Assembly: GCF_016545825.1 (NCBI RefSeq)
Contig: NC_052615.1
Coordinates: 27,153,088 to 27,217,087, forward strand
Source: Eucalyptus grandis
Taxonomy: Eukaryota; Streptophyta; Magnoliopsida; Myrtales; Myrtaceae
Reading direction: 5' to 3'
DNA length: 64,000 nt
Part shown: piece after piece, positions 45,270 to 56,221 of the stretch
How the letters are laid out: each line of letters opens with the position of its first letter
Position numbering within the stretch: position 1 is the stretch's first letter
Translations under genes and position numbers: made by a program
Notes under the pieces: model-generated
The model's database searches: none
Seen by the model: only the letters and a program-made list of their open reading frames with translations
Told to the model about the DNA's origin: nothing

Positions 45270-47502
45270 ATGGCTGAAGAGAACAGGAGTAACACATGGC
45301 AACCTTTCGTTGCAATGCTAGCAATTGAGCTTGCCTTAGCCATAGTAAATGTACTATTCAAGAAAGCGCTTGATGATGGAGCGAATCCTTTGGTCCTCAT
45401 CACATACCGCCATTCAATTTCGGCCCTTTTTTTGGCTCCAATCAGCTACATTTTGGAAAGGTGAAGCTCTTACTCAATTTTTTCATTGGTCAAGATTATC
45501 CTTTACACATTTATTATCAGTTCCTCACGTTGTTAAAGATTATCTAGACAAACCTTCTTCTCTTGCTAGTTATTCACCACCGAAGCAACTCCAATAAGTT
45601 CAATCCTGCTTTCCTCCGATTATCTTTGGGTACTCAAGGTAAAGGACTAAACAAAGAACTCTTTGTTTGCAGGAATAGCAGGCCGAAGCTCACGTTTAGA
45701 ATTTTGTGTTACCTCTTCTTCAGTGCGCTGCTGGGGTAGTTTTATGCCTCAATCTGGTTTTTTCCCCCCAATATTCCGCCACTTGATAAAGAACGGAAAT
45801 AACTGTAGGGAGGTCTATTGAATTCTTTTGCAGGGCGTCACTCAGTCAATATCTCTTCCTCTTCGGAGTTCAACGAACATCTGCAACATTTTCGTGTGCG
45901 TTCCTAAACATGGCCCCCATCATGACGTTTGTTGTGGCCTTACCATTCAGGTACTGTGGTAAAAACCGATCAATGACTCAGTCTTCTAGCTAGATTGCAT
46001 GGGAGAGCGATCAACTGTGTTACACACATAATCTTCTCGATAAGTCTACTCAGTAAGCGACCTTTTTTTACAGGATGGAGGTCGTGGACATAAGAAGCAA
46101 CAGCGGAATAACCAAAGTGCTGGGTTCAACAGTGTGCATTGCTGGTGTCATGACACTCAGTCTATACAGAGGAAGCTCTTTGCTCAACCATCCGCAGTTG
46201 AGTCCGCATGCTTTTAGTACCGCTGCGAGGCTCGGGGTGAAGAGGAGCACGGGACAATGGGTGATTAGCTCAACGGCATTGTTTTTAGGGACCTTATTGT
46301 GGTCCTGTTGGTTCCTTGTTCAATCCCATATTGGGAAATTATACCCTTGCAAGTACGCCAGCACAGCCTTCATGTCCTTCTTCGGTGCACTCCAATCTGC
46401 CATGTTAGCTAGCTTGTCGTCAGGAAGGAACCTCTCTATGTGGGTTCTCAAGGACAAACTCGAGATATTCACCGTCGTCTTTGCCGTAAGTACTTATTTC
46501 CAGTAATGTCGAATGAAGGTCGAACTTCAAAATCTTTCTTCCAGTGGAAGCTAGGAAGCTTTATGCTAGATCCATCTAGCTTTTGCTCTTTGTATGCTTT
46601 GCCAAACGAACTTCATCCAAGCCCACTTGAAGAACAGTCAGACAGAAGCTCGGCCAAAAGTAGGATCTTCGTGATCTTTTTGCATGATCTCTTTCATACA
46701 AAAAAGGGTCATCTTCAAATCTGTGCACTACTTGAATTGGACTTCAGTGCTAAAATTTTGGAAAACCCCAGACGTCATTAACTCGAGTCACAGGAAAGAG
46801 AGTTACGCATTTGCACCTGTACATTGCATCATGTCCATCTTTTTCATGCTCATCCTCGAACGCATGTCGCGACACATACATCTAACCGAACCGAACCATC
46901 TAAAACAATAAAAATATCAAATATAACTAAAAGAAAGAGTGAGAGATACTTATTTTCTCCAACACGATGCAGTTCGTCTCGAAAGTTCTCATAGAGCTCT
47001 ACTAGGTAAAGCAAGCTGTTGCATCTTTTCTGTTACTCACGGGTCTTGATGCTTAACATAGAGTATGGGTGGGACATGGTGCAGGGGACAGTGTGCTCAG
47101 GATTGTGCTATGTGGGAATGTCGTGGTGCGTCAAGAAAAGGGGTCCCGTGTTCACGGCAGCATTCAGCCCCTCATTCAGATATTCGCCGCCATGATCGGC
47201 ATCCCTGCCCTTCGAGAGCAGCTCTATCTAGGAAGGTAACTCCGAATCTCATCTCATTCCGACCAAGCAAAGACCTTTACATAAAAATCTCAATCTCTTT
47301 CAACTCACGTTGGCAATTTTCTTCTTTGTCTCATCCAAACTTTGGATGGACCAGCCTGTTGGGATCTGTCCTTGTGATCGTGGGACTGTACGTTCTTCTG
47401 TGGGGCAAGAACAGAGAGATGCACGAGAGTATCAAGAAAATGGCGCAGTCGGCCCGAGACATTGAGGATCAAGAAGCAAAAGTGGAAGTTGTCGCTGCCT
47501 AA
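45270..47502 (+). CDS. WAT1-related protein (EamA / MtN21-type transporter), frameshifted in exon 5
   Basis: Six exons: 45270-45460, 45673-45735, 45834-45950, 46074-46485, 47085-47235 and 47355-47502, all with GT-AG borders and matching phases. The product would be about 360 residues, the family norm. Features in order: helix 1 from PFVAMLAIELALAIVNVLFKKA, the RHSISALFLAPISYILER end of exon 1, RPKLTFRILCYLFFSALLG, the SQYLFLFGVQRTSATF segment, ALPFRMEVVDIRS, then GQWVISSTALFLGTLLWSCW, the second EamA domain with VCSGLCYVGMSWCVKKRGP, and GSVLVIVGLYVLLWGKN near the C terminus. The plant WAT1/UMAMIT family has ten helices and moves auxin or amino acids across the tonoplast or plasma membrane; the substrate of this member cannot be told. 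Exon 5 has a run of four C at 47168-47171 where homologs need five: as written the frame shifts to SPSFRYSPP and stops. All downstream sequence is intact in the other frame, so this is either a recent loss or a sequence error. Confidence 0.88.
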
Positions 47503-48245
47503 TGTTTCTCTGCATCCCCGAGATGCCCAGAGAAAGTAGCAGATGAAAGAATGTCACTTGTTCTTCATGAAACTTTTTCTTTTTTTTCTGATTGAGTCAG
47601 AGTCTGACGACAGAATGGTTTGTCGCGATCTGAAAACGGGTTGCGACACCTGTTCGTGAAATCGTTGCCATTAGCAACGCCATTAGTTTCGGCAAATTTT
47701 AAGTGGTTGAGTTGAATTTCGCGTGGTGCAACTTGACATCGTAAGGAAATATCGAACTTCAGGACACTTTTACTCTGTCGCGGTTGCTTTCCAACGGCTG
47801 ACCGTGGATCTCGTTCTTCCGATCGCGTTGATTGCGTATTCATCTGACGGTTAGCAATAAAATCCGTGATCCAACGGTGAATAAAGCCCGACAGTCCACT
47901 AGAAAAAGCCACGAACTTTGATTGTGGTCTTTTGAGAAATTACTTTGGATCCAAACATTTAATCTTTTAATATTTTCATCTCTTTAGCAAAAGGTCCTTC
48001 GTTTGCGAGCTAAAGTTGGTGAAGGGTTAATCCACTTCAACATTTTTTTTTTGGGAGGAGGAAAAAAGGGAATTAAAATGAGTGAAAAATAATAAGATTA
48101 TAAAATTTTTGTAAGGAGGAAATGGAGGAAGTTTTCAAATATGGGAAAGCAAAAAAATTTATGTGATTGAAAGCCTACTCATGTCAGTAGTAAGTTTTGA
48201 TAATAATAATAATAAAAGGCAACTACTAATGTGTTTAATTAATGA
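47503..48245. other. 3' flank of the WAT1-related gene
   Basis: No gene. The 115-codon minus frame (47912-47565) lies in the probable 3' transcribed region and has no family resemblance. The rest is AT-rich. Confidence 0.5.
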
Positions 48246-48590
48246 GGAAAAATTATCCAATTAATTATAAAATTATTGTACAAATTCGAATTTAGTTCTA
48301 CAATTTTCAATTTTATTAATTCGGTCATAAATTTTTGTGAGAAATTATTTTGTAGTCCTTCTAGTCAATTTTCATCGGAAAATTGCTAACGTGGCTATCC
48401 AATCATCATTGACATCACCGGTTGTCCTACATGACAAGTTGCCGTGTTAGTTATTTGGGGCAAAAATTGGCCAGAAGAACTACCTTAGAATTCTAGGACA
48501 AATATTTTGGACTAAATTAACAAAATTAAAGATTCTATGACTAAATTGACATCTATACAATCAATTTAGGGCTAATTGGGCAATTTCCCC
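48246..48590. mobile_element. Foldback MITE, probable Mutator-type
   Basis: A 345-bp element. The left end GGAAAAATTATCCAATTA and the reverse complement of the right end, GGGGAAATTGCCCAATTA, are inverted repeats that extend about 90 bases (AATTTTATTAATTCGGTC against AATTTTGTTAATTTAGTC). Flanking 10-mers are TAATTAATGA (48236-48245) and TAATTAGTGA (48591-48600): a 9-10 bp target duplication with one mismatch, as expected for Mutator-like elements. Confidence 0.65.
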
Positions 48591-48600
48591 TAATTAGTGA

Positions 48601-49909
48601 TAATATTTGTATTTAATTATTGTATTTCACATAAGCGCTTATAGCTAGTAATTTGTTCTAAGCATCCATCAATAATATCCTCCAATGATTAATTTTGGGA
48701 ATCAAGATTTCATAGCTATAACAACTAAACGTGTTTATATGTGCTTGATGCACTACTTCATTTACCTTAACCACATGTGCACTTATATTAGTTTTCTTCT
48801 CTATAGCTTCGCTTAGCAATAACAAGCTTTGTGTTTTCGTTCTTTAAAGTGAAGAAGAGAGTAAGGATCAAAGGTCAAAACTCCTCCAAACGTGCTTTGG
48901 TCTAAAGATCTTTGAAAATGCTTTGCATTTCCACAAAACTCTCTAAAAAAAAAAAATTATCATATGGTATTTGCATTTGCCTAAGAGTCTTTAGAGCCTA
49001 ATTTTTTTGATAAAGTGTTACCAAATGCATCCTAAATATGAGTGAACACTTATATTTGGTGTCAATTAGGTGAGGCTTTCTATCTATAAGCCTTGTTCAT
49101 CCCTCTTCTTTCCCTTCATGGCTTTAATTATCTTTGTTCCCCTTTTTGAATAAAGCAAAAGTAGATTGAATTTTTTTGTCCTCTTACTAAACCCATCAAA
49201 GACCCATTTGACCCATTTTTTTAACTCATAGGACCTATTTAACAACCTGGGTCATAAATAGATTAAAACATGATAAGGGTGTCAAATAGGTTCTAAGTAA
49301 GGTTACAACATACTTAAACTCAATCCATATTTATGATTCTATCTTCATTATTTCTCATCCTTACTTGATCTCGTACTCACTCATTAATTTAGGTAGAAGT
49401 TTTTGTAAATTTGGTTAAATATGAAAGTATTTTAGCAATATGGATCGATCAATAAGTTTGCATTATGAATAAATAAATCATAAACGAATTAATTGATTAC
49501 TTTTTTGTCAAAAAATAAGTCAATTTGAGTTGGACCATTTAAGACCCAATTAGACCCAACCCTAGAATTTAAAAAGCTATGTAAATTTCCAAAATTATAA
49601 ATAAAATATATGTGAATTTAAATATCAATATTTTTATGTTGTAAAAGTTTCAGGTATTGTGATTAGCAAAAATTCACGATGTGGACACAATTTTTTTTTT
49701 TTTTTTGGTAAAGCGTTTTAATGTGGACACAAAGTTTGTATCAAGTAAAAAGCAAAACGCGGAAGGTAATTCAGACCCACCTCGTCTTCTTCGCCAACAG
49801 ACTCCCAAAGTGCCTCGTGACATCCGTGCACTACACATCAGTGGTCAATGTATTGAAACCGGTGGGAATTACTTAATTAATTGCTTGATCTGTGCCATGA
49901 AGGGTTCAT
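48601..49909. other. AT-rich intergenic stretch
   Basis: No gene recognised. The 101-codon frame at 49681-49986 begins in a T-run and reads into the following repeat; I do not support it. Confidence 0.5.
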
Positions 49910-50265
49910 TAGATAACAAGCTCCTCGACAAAACAGGAAAAAAAAAAAAGAACGAAGTGGGCATCGTCAAACCTATTAGACCTTAAGATCGAGACATTCT
50001 TGAATGCACCAGACGCTTGTGATCCTACCGTATGTCAGTCTCCTCGACAAAATAGGGGAAAAAGAAATGAAGTGGGCAACGTCAAAGCGGATAGACCTTG
50101 AGATCGAGATAATCTTAAACGCATCGAATGCATATGGGCCCCACGTGTATCAATCACTAGGGGAAAAAAAAATGATGAAGTGGGCAGGCACCAAACCCGG
50201 TAGATCTCGTGATGCAGACATTCTTGGACGCACCAGATGCACACGAGCCCGATGCATCTCCGCCT
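49910..50265. repeat. Three degenerate tandem units of about 116 bp
   Basis: Each unit has a CTCCTCGACAAAA-like start (49921, 50039, weak at about 50150), an A-run, GAAGTGGGCA, then TAGACCTTxAGATCGAGA and CATTCTTGAATGCACCAGA-like text. The array stops about 110 bases before a G-box and about 430 bases before the small GC-rich gene, so it may lie in that gene's upstream region. Confidence 0.65.
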
Positions 50266-50372
50266 TTAGATCACGCAAGTCTCATCGAGATCGAAGGCTC
50301 GGATGCGTAGGACTCAGTGAACGCGTCGCATCTGAGGATTTCGTCTTCAGACCGCTGGAGTAGCGAAACTGG

Positions 50373-50388
50373 GCCCCCACGTGGGGGC
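50373..50388. promoter_or_regulatory. Perfect 16-bp palindrome with G-box core
   Basis: GCCCCCACGTGGGGGC. The CACGTG core is the binding site of plant bZIP and bHLH factors, and CCACGTGG is also an ABA-response-type site. It lies 320 bases upstream of the ATG at 50693, in a GC-rich stretch. A TATA-like GGTATTAATACG is at about 50554. Regulation is inferred only. Confidence 0.5.
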
Positions 50389-50692
50389 GCCGCCAAAAAA
50401 ACCAGCCCACTGGATGGAAGGCGCTCGAAACTCAAAGCAACCCACCGTCGTCGTCGCCGCCTCGACAAAAACCAGAACACAGAATCGCCTGCAGAGCACG
50501 AGCTCCCCCATCATCCTCATCCTCATCCTCATCATCGTCCACGTCCACGAGCAGGGTATTAATACGCACGAGCGCCGCTGCGTCCAACGGTCGTCCCCGA
50601 GGTTTCGAAGCTCCGGTCTGGGTTCCCAGCAAAGGCGGACGAGCTGTTCGATTCGCGAAGGAAAAGGACTGTTGAAGAAGAAGAGAGAGAGG

Positions 50693-50915
50693 ATGATGAT
50701 GGTGGCTATAGTGGCGGAGATCCTGGAGGTGTACACGGAGGTCCTGGCGAGGGCGATGGAGCATCTGCTCCGCGAGGCCCGCTGCCGCGGCGCGTCCGGT
50801 TCCTCATCCTCCGCAGCCTCCCGTTCGCGTCGCCGCCGAGGCACCGCGCCATCCTAGCCCCGCTCCGGTCCCCGCCCAAGTCGCGGCGTGATTTGAAGCT
50901 TTTTTTTTTTTTTCC
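50693..50915 (+). CDS. Small GC-rich gene, unknown function, apparent frameshift
   Basis: ATG at 50693 (with further ATGs at 50696 and 50699). The frame reads MVAIVAEILEVYTEVLARAM and EHLLREA, then as written goes into an Arg/Ser-rich tail that stops at 50857. If one C is missing in the CCC run at 50778-50780, the other frame reads PLPRRVRFLILRSLPFASPP and on to PPKSRRDL, which is the kind of conserved ending I associate with a small, one-exon, plant-only protein family of unknown function (about 65-75 residues). The true stop in that frame is unclear; it may need one more base. GC content is far above its neighbours. A long GC-rich 5' leader and the G-box region precede it. I do not know what it does. 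Confidence 0.55.
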
Positions 50916-50929
50916 CGTTTTGCTTTCTT

Positions 50930-52779
50930 GGAGATATGGGTGGAGGTTGAGATTTTAGTCGTGTGTAAATACGAGAGGAGCATTTTTTTTTTTTATTTTT
51001 TTGGGCTTTGGATTGATTAGTTCTTCTTCCTCTGCCATGCTCTGTTTTCGCCTAACCATCGACATTCCAGGGAACGAATGAATTGAATGTTGAATCAAAA
51101 GCTCATTACGTCATCCTCTCCTCGGAATTCTCGCGTACGCGAAAAGCCGTCTCTCAAATCGATTGTCTGTCGGAATATACGATGATTACTCGTTTTTACT
51201 AAAGATTCGTTTATTGTATTTCCATAAGTTTGAGATTAATGTTCGTAAAAAGTCCAGAATTCGATAATCCTGTATTGAGAGCAGGACTTATTACAACGGT
51301 GGTTGTCGTTAAAATAATCGGATTTTAATTACTTTTTTTGGGATTCCACAGTAATTATTTTTATTGATCAAATTACATGAATAACCAACTATAAATGGAA
51401 GAAACGTATTTTCGTAATTAATCGGATTTTCCAAATATAAGAAAAGCCAGCTTTAGGCGGTCAGTCTCAAACTCGTCTCCCGGCCCAAAACCCCAAACCC
51501 ATTTATATCCCATTAGGATTTGGGCAGGTTGGGTAATTTAGAAATTTAACATATTAAGTGATGTGTTAGACTTTTTCTTTTTTTTTTTTATAATAAAGCC
51601 AAAGAAGTGATGTTTGGTATAGTTTTTGCGTAATTCGATCCACCTCCAAAGGATCTCAAAGGCGCATTTGCCTGCCAATATGGCGAATTCAAGATTTTAC
51701 TCCATAATATAATTTCATAGATTATGAATAGTTTACATTCCTGGAGACTCACTTATAAGTGGGGGAAATTATAATTTAGTCATAGATCTATCATATAAAT
51801 ATTGATTTATTGCTAAACTTTTTTAATTTGACTAATGTAATCCTAAACATCTAAGCAAAATTCCACTATAATCCTATAAGTTTATTGCTGCTAGGTTTTT
51901 CTAACATGATAGTCCCCTTAGGAAGTCATTTTGAGTAAAATTATCTACATCAACATGCTATTTAGGATAGTCGGTTATGTTCAATTAAATGGATGGTCAT
52001 CGTTCTCAATTATGCTGTAATTTATGGTAACAGATTGTGCCAATTAGTTCCGAATTTATTTAAAGATTACCGTGGTTAGAGTATATAAATTATTTATTCA
52101 TTCGTTTCAATGGAGAATAATTGATTGTACTTATGTATAAAATATGCTGTGCATCGTACTCTAACAAATAAATTTTTTGGAGTAAATAGTTGTGCATTCA
52201 ATTTTCAAGCGGATTAGCTCGAGAATAATAAATAGTTCTTCGCGCGCAGACTCTAATTTTAAATTATCCGATGGAGATGACTTCCTCGAGAAGGCAAAAT
52301 GCGCCCAGCCGCGGTGATTGCCAATTGGTGGAAAGGAGATAAAGCAATGGGTTAGCTGGCACCAATTAGTCAGCTGTTGCAATTATAATAATGGCAACTT
52401 CTAACCTAACATTACAGAATGACACATTCTTATTATCATATACTAAAGATTGCGACTTGCGATCCATGTTGATATTTAGTTAAAAAATGTGTTGTGTGGT
52501 AAATAAATTATTCGATTTGGATTTAGCGTGACTAGCGCAAACTTTTTCATGCACTTCTTTCATTTGGATTGATTATACTGTAACATGTGTCGAATGGATT
52601 AATTTGATTTACTCGAGATACTCCCGTAATCTTTTTTATTAGGTAAAGTTATATGCAAATGAGAAGAATGAATTGTGTATTATTTGGATGAATAGCATGC
52701 CACACTCAAGTGTATTTATACCCGAACAATATGTACAAGTTAGCTAACTTAGGAAATAAACAAGATTACAGGATGAAAT
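50930..52779. other. AT-rich intergenic stretch
   Basis: T-runs at 50900-50912 and 50985-50993 follow the small gene. 51760-51990 contains TTTAGTCATAGATCTATC and AATCCTAAACAT words typical of old MITEs. No gene is seen. Confidence 0.5.
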
Positions 52780-54600
52780 AGAATGTTGTAGAAATCGATG
52801 ATAAATGTGTAGTGGGCTAATGAAAAGATTACATTTCTAATGATAGTGGGTGATTCTTGAGGAACACCTGCGTCTTCCGAAAGCCAGCACAGCCCATCGA
52901 GCTCGGCACAAGTATCATAGAAAGAGCGATACTTAAAACTCGGCGCTAAACAATGATTCAATGATTTGCTCCTTACTACGCGAAGAAATCAAGGAATTGC
53001 CGGGGAACACACAACACCCTTGTTGTAGAAATGTGATTTTCGATGTCTCCAGCACAGTCAGCATTCGAGTAGACACGTAACTCCAGGCCGATGCATAACT
53101 CCAAGCCGGTGTTGGAATGAAAACCATAAGATAAAATTCCCATCATAATGTATCGCAGAACATGTAGCATAACAACGGAGTGAATATAACCCGCGAGACA
53201 TTAAGGCTGCGTTTGTTTGTATTTCTTTTATGTTTTTAAACATTTTTTCTGTTTTTTTTTTGTTCTTTTGTTCCCAGGAACAAAAAAAAGTAAACAAGAA
53301 ACACAAATTTTGTGTTTCTTGTTTTTGAAACACAAATCGAAACACTTTTGAAATTTTTCTTCTTTTTCTTCTTATTTTCTTTCTTTTTCTTTCGCCGGTC
53401 GCCGGCCTCGGCCATGGCCCGGCGACCGGACGAGGGCGGCGGCCTCGCCGTGCACGGCGAGGCTCGCCGGCCCCAAGCAAGGCCGAGCCTCGCCGTAGCC
53501 GGGCGAGGGTCGGCCTCGCCTTGGCCGGGCGAACTCGAGCTCGCCCAGATCAGGTGAGGCCGAGCTTGCCCACAGCCCGGCCTCGCCGGATCCGGGCGAG
53601 ATCGAGCTCGCCCGGCCGGCGAGATGTCGGCGCGTCGGCTGGCCGGGCGAGCTCGATCTCGCCCAGATCCGGCGAGGCCGAGCTCGCCCGGCCAAGGCGA
53701 GGCCGACCCTCGCCCGGCCTATGGCGAGGCTCGGCCTCGCCGGGGCCGGCAAGCCTCACCGTGCTCGGGCGAGGCCGCCGCCCCTCGTCGGGCCGATCGC
53801 CGGCCATGGCCGAGGCCGGCGACCGGCCAAAAGAAGAAAAAAAAAGAAAAAAGGAAAAAGAAAAAGAAAAAAAGGAAAAAAAAAGAAAAAATAAAAGAAA
53901 TAAAAAAAATTATACAAATTTACCAAACGTGTTTCTATTTATTTTTGTTCCCGGAACAAGTTTACCAAACACGTTTTTTGTTCAGAAATTGTTTACAGTG
54001 AATGTAAACACTTTTTTCTATTTCCTCGAATAATTTTTAAAAAACGCAAACAAACGCACCCTAACTGACTCACCGTATGAATTGTGATTGCTTTGTCATA
54101 ACAGGGAACCATTAAGAAGGTCCAGCCCGGCGTTAAGCAACAGTGGGCGGAAGTGATCTCATCATCTGTCAATCCTGCTCAAGAGATAAATCTAATGCAT
54201 ATTTTGCTTGAGTTAGATAAGAGCTATATGAGTCAAAAGAGACTTTTATGCCCAAGAAATAATCAAGCAAATCCAGGTCTTTCAACTCAAATTGACAACT
54301 TCCGACCCAAAGAAAAAAATCCAGATGACGACATATATATTATTTTAGATTAGCAGTTCCCTTGATGTCATCTCCTATAGATAGTCATATCACCCACATG
54401 AAGCAAAAGTAACAAAATGGCCTTGATCATTCTGACGAGCAAGTAATGCTTTGTCATGAGAGTTGGGATGGAATCCAAGTTGCTCCATAGTAGTATTCAA
54501 TTTAGCAAACCACACGCAAAGTGCCTGTTTCAATTATATAAAACACTCGATAATCTATTTTAGATGTATTCCCATGGCTTTACGAGAACTTAAAAAGTAA
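52780..54600 (-). mobile_element. Copia retrotransposon remnant (reverse transcriptase, RNase H), split by a transposon
   Basis: Reading down the minus strand: WFAKLNTTMEQLGFHPNSHD and ALLARQNDQGHFVTFASCG (about 54550-54430), a YVDDM-like MTI segment, DLDLLDYFLG-like text, YLTQAKYALDLSLEQ-like text (about 54240-54180), then after the insert MLHVLRYIMMGILSYGFHSN (53170), YSNADCAGDIENHISTTR with CVFPGNSLISSRSKEQ, and DTCAELDGLCWLSEDAGVPQ with ESPT (52940-52840). These are standard Copia RT and RNase H words. Frames are broken. It is interrupted at 53205-54061 by a DNA transposon; joined over one TTA the reading continues in frame across the break (VSQ-L-MSRG), which confirms the insertion point. 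Confidence 0.75.
53205..54061. mobile_element. GC-cored foldback DNA transposon, TAA target duplication
   Basis: An 857-bp element beginning GGCTGCGTTTGTTTG and ending CAAACAAACGCACCC, flanked by TAA at 53202-53204 and 54062-54064. The whole element is an inverted repeat centred near 53630: for example GCCTCGCCGGATCCGGGCGA on the left arm is matched inverted on the right, and outer blocks with GGTCGCCGGCCTCGGCCATG are also mirrored. The arms are roughly 420 bp each. The core (53395-53830) is very GC-rich and flanked by AT-rich arms with a GTTCCCxGGAACA palindrome, as in 4872-5640. The long Arg/Pro-rich frames on both strands are composition artefacts. There is no transposase; by ends and target it fits PIF/Harbinger-type. 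Confidence 0.8.
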
Positions 54601-55700
54601 GCAAACTGAAATGGGACCAAGGTCTACGCTCAAATTCCTCACCTTAAACTGTTTCGCTAGTGTAGTTGAGCCACTTTCTGAAATGAGGGAAGTGCTATAA
54701 GGCTTTACATTAAGGTTTTGACGTAACAAAACTTGCACTATCTTTTCGTACTTAGGTATACAATGTGCCATCGGTAATGATTCTAATATAGTGCCACAAA
54801 TTTTCTAGCCGATCCTAAGTCATTATTCTTTTTATTGGATTCAATAGGAACTATTTCGTTATATTGGACAATGATACGATCCTTCACGATAACTTGAATT
54901 CTCTCGTAGATAGCCACTTTAAAAGTAATCTAAACCCTTTGCAATTGAACATGATAAATTGCACTCAATTGGGTTCAAATTGACATACTAAGTAAATATA
55001 TAAGTGCTCAACAACATTCATTGTTAACTCAATAAGGTAAGTGAATCACGCGCAACGGATTTATAGCTTCACTTTAACAATATAATGAAGCTTTTCCGAC
55101 ACATATCTCAATTAAGTAAAAGAAGAAAATCACTATTAGATAATTAGAGAAAGGAGACCATGCCCCATTATCTCGTCTTAGGATTTATCTTGTGACAAAA
55201 GCATTTTCATACTTTCTCTATAGAAATGGATTGTTATGGGTTATATTCTATTAAAAACTTATATTTAAGTTGAGAGTCATAGCAATGGGTTACTATGCTA
55301 ATTTCTTTCTCATTAGCCAACTATTAATGAATCGACGATCGAATCATAATAATGCTAAAAATTAAGATAACAAAAATTAAACTTACCAGAAAACAATAAG
55401 AAGGTTTCAATTTAAATTCATGAAGTGTCAGAAATTGAAGAAGCCGTTTAAGAAATTTGTTTTCTAAATTAAGACTGTATCCTCCCTAAGAGCTAGGCTA
55501 TACTTTTCGAGTCACTCAGTATAACATATGGGTTTTCCAAATTGATGATCAAAGTTTGGCGGAAATCATTCTTTTCAGATTTGTTTATAAGAGTAGAGAC
55601 GATTTCGATTGGTGCAAAAATAGTCATCTTTCTTTTCTTTTTTTTCCAACGAGTTACGTGGGGGAGGAAGACTTTTGAAAATTTTTAATACGACAAAGCA
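54601..55700. other. AT-rich stretch without recognised genes
   Basis: The region may hold decayed Copia sequence next to the RT remnant (minus frame 54771-54580), but I cannot confirm it. Nothing else is seen. Confidence 0.4.
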
Positions 55701-56221
55701 AATGACGGTGAGTATAGGTACAAGAACATGGCAGCAAAAATAAGGAGAAATCCGAAGCTTTTTCTTCCTTCCTAAGCATTTCTCCTCCCTTTCTTGTCTC
55801 CTCTTTCTTCCCCTTGACCCGTGCTCGGAAGGTCAAGCGATAAGGGCGTCTCGGAAGGAGGAGGAAGGAGGCGAAGAAGCTGCTCATCAATCGTCACTCC
55901 GCTCGCTTCTCGCACAGGTACGAGCTTGTTCTCTGATTCTTTTGTTGCTTGCAGTCCTCGCTTGAACTCTCACGCAATTTATTATGTCGGATCGCTCCCC
56001 AGTCAAAGACCCTGCTTCGTGCCAAAGATGCGAAATTTTCCATGTTTTAGTGCATATGGTTTGATGGGTACCTGTGTTTTTTGCGAAATTTGGGAACTTG
56101 GGGCGTTGATCACCCGTTGGAGGTGTTGAGTGTAGGTGGATCGGATGTTTTGAGCGTGCTTAGCGACTTCTTGAATGAGGGGGGTTTTAACTTTTGATGT
56201 TGTTGAGGTAGTGGTGGTTCA

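Noticed and set aside
50347..50844. 165-codon minus-strand frame over the small GC-rich gene
   Set aside because: Shadow of the GC-rich plus-strand gene; contains simple-sequence runs from CATCCTCATC repeats.
53372..54033. Long Arg/Pro/Ala-rich open frames on both strands
   Set aside because: They lie in the GC-rich hairpin of a transposon; lack of stops follows from base composition, and both strands give similar frames because of the inverted repeat.
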